64,000 nucleotides of DNA from Bacillus sp. sid0103 (GTDB lineage: Bacteria > Bacillota > Bacilli > Bacillales_B > DSM-18226). Made by a program: the position numbers and the translations under genes. The notes beneath the pieces are model-generated. The model had not been told where the DNA came from. It was given only the letters and a program-made list of their open reading frames with translations, and did not search any database. The stretch's first letter is position 1. The number at the start of each line of letters is the position of its first letter. The stretch lies in assembly GCF_019219025.1 (NCBI RefSeq), contig NZ_JAHUWN010000026.1, positions 1 to 64,000 on the forward strand, in the 5' to 3' direction. Positions 1 to 7,506 of this stretch are shown here, piece by piece.

Positions 1-27
1 TTTATCAGTGAAGAGTTTTTTTGACAT
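1..27 (-). CDS. First nine codons of a gene running off the window
   Basis: On the minus strand an ATG at 27 follows GGAG (complement of 37-40) at a spacing of about nine bases and reads MSKKLFTDK before the window ends. The fragment is too short to identify. The basic start resembles some IS3 OrfA proteins of Bacillus, which would fit the neighbouring palindrome, but that is only recall. Confidence 0.4.
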
Positions 28-121
28 AGGATTATTCTCCGATTCTTACATTTTTTATTCTTTATACATAAAAGTACCCGATAGGGCAGACCTTTTTTAA
101 GTGTCTACTCTATCGGGTACA
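1..121 (-). mobile_element. Probable end of an IS3/IS150-type insertion sequence (partial)
   Basis: Bases 74-92 and 101-120 form a long imperfect inverted repeat (GTACCCGATAG at one end, CTATCGGGTAC at the other) just upstream of a start codon on the minus strand at 27. I recall IS150-like elements of Bacillus carrying such a palindrome between the terminal repeat and orfA, so the window may begin inside one, with its outer end near 121. The transposase body and the other end lie outside the window, so this is inference. From 122 to 397 I see no supportable gene. Confidence 0.35.
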
Positions 122-397
122 GTTTAATGAGGTCCTGACCTTTTTCTTTGATAATACGTCTTTTTGTAACGCAGCTCGCTTCTTTCTTTTCATGATGACA
201 ACTAAGGCGATAGCTACTATAATCCTGAAGCTCCAATTGATTTTATATATGGCGATAGTGAGGAGATGAGCATTTATTTGAATATGACGTTCTAAAGAAA
301 CAATGCTGCGTCCGTGATTAAATAAAAATCTTATCATTTTTTTTGATTTCCGTTATCATTAACTAAAGTAAACATTGTCTAATTGGAGGAATCCTCA

Positions 398-1357
398 ATG
401 ATAAAAAAAATGGTTATCACCCGTAATATTGATCAACATTACATTACACAAATAAAGGATATTATTCCTGATTGGGAATTGATAGTAGGCAAAGATAAAC
501 ATATTTGGCAAGAGCATGTAATGGATGCAGAAATCATCGCGGGCTGGAGTAAGGGGCTAAAAGAATATTGCCTCGCCCCCCATTCCAAACTAAAATGGCT
601 GCAATCATGGAGTGCAGGTGTTGATTACATGCCGCTTGAGGAATTGAAGGCTAGAAACATCTACCTGACGAGTGCCAATGGCGTTCACGCCTATCCGATC
701 TCCGAGACGATTTTTGGATTGATGCTGAGTTTAACACGAAAAATTCATACATACGTCAAAAATCAACAGAAAAAAACCTGGCATCATGCCAATATGGGCC
801 AAGAAATCCATGAAAAAACTATCGGTATCATTGGTGTAGGAACAATTGGGAAAGAAACGGCGAAAATCGCGAAAGCTTTTGGGATGAACGTGCTTGGTGT
901 CAGGCACTCTGGTAAACCCGTTGACTTTGTGGATGAAATGTATACCCCGGACCAATTAGATCAGATGCTGCCAAAATGTGATTATGTGGTTGTTACTTTA
1001 CCGCTCACAAAAGAAACTAATCATTTATTTGGTGCCGAACAATTTATGCAAATGAAGTCTTCTGCCTTTTTTATAAATATCGGACGGGGTGAGATTGTGG
1101 TCGAAGCTGATCTTATCCAAGCTTTAATGGAAGGAACAATTGCCGGCGCTGGACTTGATGTGTTTGAAACAGAACCGTTAAGGACAGATAGCCCGTTTTG
1201 GGAAATGGAAAATGTGATCGTCACCCCACACACATCTGGTTCAACAGAACATTATAATCAGCGGGTGATTGAAAATATTTTGATCCCTAACTTAAGAGCC
1301 TATCTTTCTGAAAAGGTTCCACCGATTAATCTAGTTAATTTTTCGAAAGGTTATTAA
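398..1357 (+). CDS. D-isomer specific 2-hydroxyacid dehydrogenase, NAD-binding
   Basis: A 319-residue cytoplasmic oxidoreductase that should interconvert a 2-keto acid and a D-2-hydroxy acid with NAD(P)H. The nucleotide-binding loop GVGTIG is at about residues 146-151. The catalytic set of the family is in place: Arg in NIGRGE (about 230), Glu in DVFETEP (about 257) and His in TPHTSG (about 278). The ATG at 398 is chosen because GGAGGA ends eight bases upstream; a TTG at 383 would overlap that ribosome binding site. The substrate cannot be read from sequence; glyoxylate/hydroxypyruvate or phosphoglycerate-like substrates are possible. The broken phosphodiesterase gene follows after seven bases. 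Confidence 0.88.
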   Translation: MIKKMVITRNIDQHYITQIKDIIPDWELIVGKDKHIWQEHVMDAEIIAGWSKGLKEYCLAPHSKLKWLQSWSAGVDYMPLEELKARNIYLTSANGVHAYPISETIFGLMLSLTRKIHTYVKNQQKKTWHHANMGQEIHEKTIGIIGVGTIGKETAKIAKAFGMNVLGVRHSGKPVDFVDEMYTPDQLDQMLPKCDYVVVTLPLTKETNHLFGAEQFMQMKSSAFFINIGRGEIVVEADLIQALMEGTIAGAGLDVFETEPLRTDSPFWEMENVIVTPHTSGSTEHYNQRVIENILIPNLRAYLSEKVPPINLVNFSKGY

Positions 1358-1364
1358 GTATTTT

Positions 1365-2297
1365 ATGGAGCCAGTAATAATCGAAAAGATTCACAAGAAG
1401 AAGAAACGAAGTTTACAAATTTTCAAGTATCTGATTCCTTTATTGGTTATGTTCCTCGTAACAATTAATTTTGTGCCGGTGAAACAAATGAAGGAAAAGG
1501 ACTTTTTCAAGAACAACCGTCCATTAGTGATTGCCCATCAGGGCGGTGAACTACTTGCACCTTCGAATACGATGGCAGCATTTACGAATGCCGTAAACAT
1601 GGGCGTGGATGTACTAGAAACAGACCTTCATATCACCAAAGATGGACAATTAGTGGCCATCCATGACCCTACCGTGAACCGGACAACGAACGGGCATGGA
1701 AAGGTCGCTGATATGACCTTAGCGGAAATCCAATAACTCGATGCAGGATACCAGTTTAAAGACTTACAAGGAAATTTCAGTTTCCGCGGTAAAGGCGTCT
1801 ATATCCCCACCGCTGAAGAAATGTTTCAATCTTTTGGGAACATCCGAATTGAGATGGAAATCAAAGATGATAATCCTCCCGAACGAATCGATGAAATGGC
1901 TGTAAAACTCTGGGCACTAATCGAAAAATATCAGATGGAGGATAAAATCTTGGTCGCTTCGTTTGACCAAGACATCCTTAATACTTTTCAGAAATACGCA
2001 AAGGGTCGGGTGGCAACCTCAGCGGGCAAGCAGGAAGTTAAAAGTTTTGTTATCTTTCATAAGTTCTTTTTACGTAATCTATACACCCCTCACGTTGATG
2101 CCTTTCAGATTCCAACCGAAGACAGCGGCTTTGATTTAACGGACAAGAAATTGATTAACGGAGCCCATCGTCGCGGGATGCAGATGCATTACTGGACTAT
2201 CGATGACCCAAAGGTGATGAAGAAACTCCTCGATGCTGGTGCAGATGGAATCTTAACGAATCGACCGGATTTATTATTAAATTTACTTAAAAAATAG
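1365..2297 (+). pseudogene. Membrane-anchored glycerophosphodiester phosphodiesterase with an in-frame stop
   Basis: Read through as one frame this is a normal ~310-residue GDPD protein: a basic N-terminus, one membrane segment (residues ~19-40), the catalytic start IAHQGGE, the metal motif ETDLH and the second His in IHDPTVNRTT. At 1734-1736 a TAA interrupts the frame in a conserved stretch, and translation continues in the same frame with LDAGYQFKD, so no bases are missing. A single base change in a CAA, AAA or GAA codon explains it. The family hydrolyses glycerophosphodiesters to glycerol-3-phosphate and an alcohol; such anchored forms face outward. The product is probably dead unless the stop is read through or is a sequencing error. 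Confidence 0.85.
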
Positions 2298-2370
2298 GCT
2301 GTGTTAAAGGTTATTTTGGATATGGCGAAGCACCTGGAGCGCAATTCAACACGCAAGCTTAACACAGCCC
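2297..2370. repeat. Internally deleted copy of the GC-rich Bacillus intergenic repeat
   Basis: The ends are an 11-bp perfect inverted repeat (GGCTGTGTTAA at 2297-2307, TTAACACAGCC at 2359-2369). The left arm up to TATGGC and the right arm from GAAGCACCTGGAGCG match the two flanks of the full copy at 50064-50250, while its GC-rich middle of about 100 bp is absent. It sits directly on the stop codon of the phosphodiesterase pseudogene and may act as its terminator. Confidence 0.65.
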
Positions 2371-2383
2371 AAAAATAAACAAA

Positions 2384-2420
2384 ACAAGGCTGCCCCAATT
2401 TACTGGACAGCCCTTTTGTT
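2384..2420 (-). terminator. Hairpin terminator downstream of the truncated membrane gene
   Basis: GGCTGCCCC and GGACAGCC pair across an AT loop. On the minus strand the stem is followed by TTGTTTTGTTT. It lies directly after the stop at 2424, so that fragment once belonged to a transcribed gene. It may also work on the plus strand. Confidence 0.55.
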
Positions 2421-2423
2421 AGG

Positions 2424-2735
2424 CTAGTTAATATCAACTTTTTCGATGTTCCTAATCGTAAAATAGGCAAATGCACAACCAACTGCTGCAAGCGCAAGCG
2501 GAATCACAATATACGAGAATACCGACACATTATTATTAGAGGAGTTTGTAAGTGACACCACGATAATTGAAGATATGATGGTTGCTGGAACAGACTTTTT
2601 CAGCATCCCGAAAAATAATGGAATTAAGGCGATACCCGCTGAGGCAATCGCCCCCAATATCATGCTTATGAATCCATCCACTAATACCTGAAACGTTAAT
2701 GCCTCAGGAACAAAGTGAAAATAGGAGTCGGCTAG
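2424..2735 (-). pseudogene. C-terminal fragment of an unidentified membrane protein
   Basis: About 100 residues with three hydrophobic segments (VLVDGFISMILGAIASAG, then PATIISSIIVVSL, then VIPLALAAVGCAFAYF) and a charged tail. I do not recognise the family; a permease fragment is likely. In the same frame the open reading continues upstream to 2810, but those residues are encoded by the 20-bp tandem repeats and no ribosome binding site precedes any start, so the natural N-terminus appears lost. The terminator at 2384-2420 fits a decayed real gene. A complete small three-segment protein with an unseen start is the alternative. Confidence 0.4.
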
Positions 2736-2759
2736 GTTTTTTTTTTGATAGAATTTTTT

Positions 2760-2872
2760 TATCTGCCACTTTTTATGATTTATCGGCCACTTTTTGAATT
2801 TATCTGCCACTTTTGCGATTTATCGGCCGCTTATTAAATTTATCGGCCGCTTTTCAGTATTTTTCTGCCACT
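2760..2872. repeat. Tandem array of six 20-bp units
   Basis: Units begin TATCTGCCAC or TATCGGCCGC at about 2760, 2781, 2801, 2821, 2841 and 2862, so the period is 20-21 bp. Each holds a GCC(A/G)CTTTT core followed by an AT-rich tail that varies. No gene lies in 2873-2962 apart from the hairpin next to rtcB. Confidence 0.85.
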
Positions 2873-2924
2873 TTGCAAGAAACACTACTCATTTTCCTCC
2901 AAAATTACCTCTAAGTTTCACAAA

Positions 2925-2954
2925 GAAAGAGAGACCGTTAAAGTCTCCCTTTTT
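2925..2954. terminator. Terminator downstream of rtcB
   Basis: GAGAGACC and GTCTCCC pair around GTTAAA with T-rich tracts on both sides, so it can act on either strand. It lies eight bases past the rtcB stop. Confidence 0.65.
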
Positions 2955-2962
2955 TAACGCTA

Positions 2963-4189
2963 TCATTTTTTAAATTTTCCAGGTGTGTACTTTTCACTGG
3001 CTTTAAAGTTATATACTGGTTTAATGAACCCGGCAATCTCCACAGTTTCTTCAACCTTTTCTAATATTTCATTTAGAGACTTATAGGCCATTGGTGCTTC
3101 ATCAAGGGTTTCTTCTGAAACAGACGTTGTCCAGACACCTTCCATTGTTTTATGAAAATCGTCCATGTTAAGTGTTTTCATCGCTTTTGTCCGGCTCAAA
3201 ACGCGGCCCGCTCCATGCGGGGCAGAATAATTCCACTCCCCATTCCCTTTACCGACTGCTAAAACTGACCCGTCTCTCATGTTAATGGGAATAATGAGAC
3301 GTTCCCCTTTTTGAGCAGAAACTGCTCCTTTTCGTAAAATCTGGTTCTCGGTGTCAATATAATTGTGTACGGTATCAAAGCGGTCCTGCTCCTCAAATCC
3401 CATATTTGCCGTAATAGCCCTGGCTATTTCTTCACGGTTTGCTTTTGCAAATGCTTGCGCTAACTTCATGTCATGCATATAGTGATGAAAATCCTCACCT
3501 TCCAAGTAGGCTAGATCATTTGGAATAACAGGATTCTTTTCTTTATAGCTTTGGATCATCGCTTGGATTTCTTTTTGGCGTCCCTCCGCCTTCAATTGGT
3601 CGATGAGATCAGATAAATCGTTCTGACGAAGTTTTGAGATCGCAACTTTTTGGTAGTAGGTGGCAATCTTCGCTCCCACATAGCGGCTCCCTGTATGAAT
3701 GGTTAAATAGTGATAACCATTGGTATCAATAGAGACTTCAATAAAATGATTGCCGCCTCCTAGTGTCCCTAAGCTATAACGGCTTCGATTTTCACTCAAG
3801 ATGTGCTCCGCTTGAAAGTCTTGAATGGTGGGAAAACTCGTTTTAATAAATTGGACTGTCTCATCACTATGCACTTCCTGCCCACTTGGGACATACATAC
3901 GAATCACTTGATCCAATTTATTAAAATCAACCTTTTTATCCTGTAGCTTGACGGTTAACACCCCGCAGCCGACGTCCACACCAACCAGATTTGGAACAAC
4001 TTTATCCTTTAGTTGAATGGTCGTTCCAATCACACAGCCTTTGCCCGCATGATAGTCTGGCATTATACTAATCTTTGTATCCTTTAAAAACGCTTGATTA
4101 CAAAGTTCTTTTATTTGCTCAAGGGCTGTTTCTTGAGGATAGTTTGAAAAGACTTTTGCCTCTGTTTGTGTACCCGTTACTTTAATCAC
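2963..4189 (-). CDS. rtcB: RtcB family RNA ligase
   Basis: A 408-residue RtcB-type ligase, the family length. The family joins RNA 2',3'-cyclic phosphate or 3'-phosphate ends to 5'-hydroxyl ends using Mn and GTP. Metal-binding Asp and Cys are in GVDVGCGV (about residues 70-77), further ligands in GGGNHFIE and IHTGSR, and the guanylated His is in HGAGRVLSR near residue 330. The GTG at 4189 is preferred because AAGGAGGG ends eight bases upstream; a TTG 18 bases earlier lies before that site. No archease or RNA cyclase gene is adjacent. RNA repair after nuclease damage is the usual inferred role in bacteria. Confidence 0.92.
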   Translation of the reverse strand: MIKVTGTQTEAKVFSNYPQETALEQIKELCNQAFLKDTKISIMPDYHAGKGCVIGTTIQLKDKVVPNLVGVDVGCGVLTVKLQDKKVDFNKLDQVIRMYVPSGQEVHSDETVQFIKTSFPTIQDFQAEHILSENRSRYSLGTLGGGNHFIEVSIDTNGYHYLTIHTGSRYVGAKIATYYQKVAISKLRQNDLSDLIDQLKAEGRQKEIQAMIQSYKEKNPVIPNDLAYLEGEDFHHYMHDMKLAQAFAKANREEIARAITANMGFEEQDRFDTVHNYIDTENQILRKGAVSAQKGERLIIPINMRDGSVLAVGKGNGEWNYSAPHGAGRVLSRTKAMKTLNMDDFHKTMEGVWTTSVSEETLDEAPMAYKSLNEILEKVEETVEIAGFIKPVYNFKASEKYTPGKFKK

Positions 4190-4284
4190 TGGTTTTCCCT
4201 CCTTCAAAGCAGATTACCAAAAGGCTACCATTTTGAGGACATTTGGGCAACGCATTTTCTGCGACATTTTTTTATCTACATAAA

Positions 4285-4320
4285 TAAAAGGAGGATGCAC
4301 GTGGACATCCTCCTTTTTTC
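4285..4320. terminator. Bidirectional terminator between the dynamin and rtcB genes
   Basis: An 11-bp perfect stem AAAGGAGGATG / CATCCTCCTTT around a CACGTGGA loop, with T6 on the plus side and a T-rich tail on the minus side. It ends the dynamin-like gene four bases after its stop. Confidence 0.85.
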
Positions 4321-4324
4321 GAAG

Positions 4325-7081
4325 TTATGAATAAATAGTTTGCATTCCTTTTCCTGCCACGGTCATCCATTCAAACTGACGTAATCTTACTTCAAACAGT
4401 GTTAATGGATCGCGGAACATCTCTGGATTGGTATTCATATTCGTTAGCATTTCTTGGTTCGTCTCTATTCCAGACCGTGCCTCTTCCGCAGAACGATTTA
4501 ACAGCTGTAATGGACTCTTGAAAAACAGGGTTACATCACGCTCCAGTGATTTTTCAAACAGTTCAAATTGCTGGAAAAACTGTTGATTCACCACAGTGAT
4601 GGTTTCAGCATAATCCTCATTTTCCACAAATGCTTTGTACTTATTAAATAGCAAGGCTTTATTTTGTGATAGGGCTCCAAACAACTTCCCGGCGCTTTTT
4701 AATAAAAATTGAGACGGGGTTCTGCGCAGCAGGATATTAACAGTTTCCAACTGGAAGCGGCTTGTCATCCTGTCGGTATCACGGTGCCAGTCATCAATTA
4801 CCTTAAAATCACAATCAAGCTCCAGGCGTTCTTCTCCATACATGCGATTAAAGCTTTCCCCTATTTCATTAAGAAATTCCTGACTTTGCACAAGCTCCTC
4901 TTTGCAGCCATCAATCCATTCTTGCAACAAGCGGTAATATTTAGGGAGAATCGTCTGCTCTAAATACTCCTCTAGCTTTTTGTTCATCACATCATTAAGT
5001 TCTAGGTGAATCTTGCTAAAATTACTGTCCTCTTTTATCAAGGAGGAGCACTCTTGAAGCATGTTTGGAACGGACTCCGAAATCTCTTTTACAATTGTAT
5101 TTTTAATGGCACGGTATGACTGCACAACAGCCTTTGCTTTTTGGATCTCTGTATCCTTCAGTTGATTGATTGCACCTGTTAACTTCTGGAGCATTTCTTC
5201 ATTCCAACGGACGGATTCTATCAATTGATTTTCAACATCCACTCTTTTTTGCATCAGACTGGCAATCGTCGTGCGGATATAGAACAATAGTTTAGCCAAT
5301 CGTTTATCTTCGATATTTCTTGTATTTTTAATAGAGTCGATAAACTCTTTTAAGTCATTTAGCTGCTGGCGGTTCTCATATTGCGAAGAAAAGGCGAACA
5401 CGGCTGCATCCGGGAAATACGACTGAATCCTCGCCCTTGTTTCATCAAAGACACTGATCGCTTCCTGCTCATTGACAATCGTGTCCATCTTACTGAGAAG
5501 AAAATGCACTGGAATGTCAGGTGCTAACTCTTGAATTTTCGCAAGAACAGACCTTTCCTTTTCTGTAAACGGTGCATTTGCATCAAGTACAAAGAGGACA
5601 GTATCAGCCAATTGTAGATTCTTTAAGACTTCATAAGAATCATTATAGTTTCCTTTTAATCCTGGAGTATCAATCAGTGCGACCTTAGTTTCCTGCAGGA
5701 AAGCATTGGGACGCTTAAATTCAATGATCGATTCCAATGCGTTGCGACGGCGGTCCATTCGTTCTTGAAATTCAGAAATTCCTTCTAAATTATTAATCTC
5801 ACGATCAGAAATATCCGTGATTTCTTCTTCCTCAGAGTCTTTAAACATGACCAGTGAAGAGGTAGGACTATTCTGCAGATCTTCACCAATAATCATATTA
5901 ACAAACGTCGATTTTCCACTACCGTCTAACCCGGTAATAAGTAAATGGTGTGTGTCAAAATCCACTAATTGCTGAACAACCCATTTTACTCGATTATTCT
6001 CTCCCATCTCATTTGCTTGGGCCCAATTAATGATTGCTTCAAAGAGTGTTAGGCACTCCTCAAGTTCATCCATGTCTGTTTCCGTTTTACTAATTAGTTT
6101 CTCAGCCTCACTAACGATTGACATACTTAAACTCGCTGGAAACAGCTCATTCCACGAGAGAACAGCAGCAGCTGCAAGGACAACATTTTTCCTGTCAGCC
6201 AGTCGTAACCAATTTGTTAAAAAGTCCGGAATAAACTCCTGCAGTTGTTTAATGAAGTATCTTCCATCAATAAAGCTAAAAAATGCTTCCTTATGAAGGC
6301 TTGAAAGCACAGACAAATTGTCATCCCGATTGATATCAATGCTTAATAGCAAATGGTTCATTTCTCTTATCCAAGTAAAATAGGATTCTTTATTGTTATA
6401 GCTGTTCCAGAGAGCGGCAATAATTTCCTCGAATTTTTGTTGATCTAAGCCATACAAAAAATGGACAGACTGCGAAAAATAGTTCGGCAAATGACTTTTT
6501 GTCAGTCCCTTTTCGATATAGGCAATAATCCTATCAAACCACTCCAAGGCACCCGTCCGTAAGGCCTCGTTAACAGCTAGTTCAATTGCATTATTCCAAT
6601 CTTGCTGCTCTTCAAAAAAAGTACGGGCTATTTCCGTGACGTTTGGATAATCTGGATTTAAATCAATGGTTTTTTTAATCACTGATAATGCCTGGCCAAG
6701 CTTTCCACGCTCTATATACAACGAAAATAACTGCAGAGCTACTTCAGTGTTTAATGTGAGATGTTCACTTTCAATCGCACAATAAAGGTCTTCAGCTGTC
6801 GATAACAAACCTAACTGATAATAAGCATCAGCTGTGTTTTTCTTTGCCCACGGTTCCAGTTCATTGATAATATTTTCCCATTTAAAAATAGCTGCTTCAT
6901 AATCTTTATGATGAAAATAAACTTCCCCCTGCGCAAAACGAATCGACGATAAATCAGGCAGGTCCTTGCTTGCTTCCTCCTGAAACAGGTCGCCAAGCAC
7001 CTGAATCGGATGAATATTTTCATGTTCATTAATGAACATTTTATAATACGTTTTCTGTTTTAATTGTGTATCTATTGTCAT
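4325..7081 (-). CDS. Dynamin-like GTPase with N-terminal TPR-like repeats
   Basis: A 918-residue protein. The first ~170 residues hold TPR-like helical pairs (ALSVIKKTIDLNPDYPN is typical). A dynamin-type G domain follows: P-loop GLDGSGKST near 385-393, DTPGLKG near 469, and SKMD (the NKxD box) near 529. A long helical, coiled-coil-rich stalk runs to the C-terminus. The start ATG at 7081 follows GGAGGG; an earlier in-frame start at 7114 lacks a site. Bacterial dynamins bind membranes and act in fusion, fission or membrane-stress protection. This one has a single G domain, unlike the fused double DynA of Bacillus subtilis. No partner gene is adjacent. Confidence 0.8.
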   Translation of the reverse strand: MTIDTQLKQKTYYKMFINEHENIHPIQVLGDLFQEEASKDLPDLSSIRFAQGEVYFHHKDYEAAIFKWENIINELEPWAKKNTADAYYQLGLLSTAEDLYCAIESEHLTLNTEVALQLFSLYIERGKLGQALSVIKKTIDLNPDYPNVTEIARTFFEEQQDWNNAIELAVNEALRTGALEWFDRIIAYIEKGLTKSHLPNYFSQSVHFLYGLDQQKFEEIIAALWNSYNNKESYFTWIREMNHLLLSIDINRDDNLSVLSSLHKEAFFSFIDGRYFIKQLQEFIPDFLTNWLRLADRKNVVLAAAAVLSWNELFPASLSMSIVSEAEKLISKTETDMDELEECLTLFEAIINWAQANEMGENNRVKWVVQQLVDFDTHHLLITGLDGSGKSTFVNMIIGEDLQNSPTSSLVMFKDSEEEEITDISDREINNLEGISEFQERMDRRRNALESIIEFKRPNAFLQETKVALIDTPGLKGNYNDSYEVLKNLQLADTVLFVLDANAPFTEKERSVLAKIQELAPDIPVHFLLSKMDTIVNEQEAISVFDETRARIQSYFPDAAVFAFSSQYENRQQLNDLKEFIDSIKNTRNIEDKRLAKLLFYIRTTIASLMQKRVDVENQLIESVRWNEEMLQKLTGAINQLKDTEIQKAKAVVQSYRAIKNTIVKEISESVPNMLQECSSLIKEDSNFSKIHLELNDVMNKKLEEYLEQTILPKYYRLLQEWIDGCKEELVQSQEFLNEIGESFNRMYGEERLELDCDFKVIDDWHRDTDRMTSRFQLETVNILLRRTPSQFLLKSAGKLFGALSQNKALLFNKYKAFVENEDYAETITVVNQQFFQQFELFEKSLERDVTLFFKSPLQLLNRSAEEARSGIETNQEMLTNMNTNPEMFRDPLTLFEVRLRQFEWMTVAGKGMQTIYS

Positions 7082-7283
7082 ATCTTTCCCTCCAATTACA
7101 ACACTCTCTGTCATTCATATGGAAAAGAGCCCTAATTATTCTATATACTATTCGACGGATTATCTGAATATAAGTCCCAATTATTACGATTCTACCAGAG
7201 CAATTTATAAAAAAGATGTCAGTAGTATTTCATTTTGGAGACAAAGAAACATAATTGCATTCAATTATTACAATTTCCATGAC

Positions 7284-7430
7284 ACTTATTACATATTCTT
7301 CGGAACTTATTACATATTCTTTGGAACTTATTACATATTCTTCGGAACTTATTACATATTCTTCGGAACTTATTACATATTTCCGGACACTTACTACTTA
7401 TTTTACGAATCTTATGACTTCCACTGGATA
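7284..7430. repeat. Tandem array of 21-bp units upstream of the dynamin gene
   Basis: Five nearly perfect units with the core CTTATTACATATTCTT start at 7284, 7305, 7326, 7347 and 7368, followed by decayed units at about 7389 and 7410, all at exact 21-bp spacing. As 21 is a multiple of three, an open frame (7119-7457) survives and would encode a tyrosine/phenylalanine-rich heptad. No ribosome binding site precedes it, so I treat it as an artefact. The stretch 7082-7506 has no other gene. Confidence 0.9.
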
Positions 7431-7457
7431 TTATCTGGAAATCAGAAGATTAATTAG

Positions 7458-7495
7458 GCGAAAAAGTAAGCCTGCCTGAAAACAGCAAGCTTACT
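7458..7495 (-). terminator. Terminator of the acyl-CoA dehydrogenase gene
   Basis: AGTAAGCTTGC and GCAGGCTTACT pair on the minus strand with one mismatch around TGTTTTCAG, followed directly by a T5 run. It begins 12 bases past the stop. Confidence 0.85.
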
Positions 7496-7506
7496 GAGAT
7501 TCATTC

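Noticed and set aside
110..337. 75-codon minus-strand frame with a hydrophobic stretch
   Set aside because: No ribosome binding site, and its end runs through the palindrome of the probable IS end; likely chance.
2760..2872. Possible small CRISPR array
   Set aside because: The 20-bp units are directly adjacent with no unique spacers, and no cas genes are near. The same holds for the other arrays.
7119..7457. Tyrosine/phenylalanine-rich repeat protein
   Set aside because: The frame stays open because the 21-bp repeat is a multiple of three; there is no ribosome binding site and the non-repeat ends look like random AT-rich translation.
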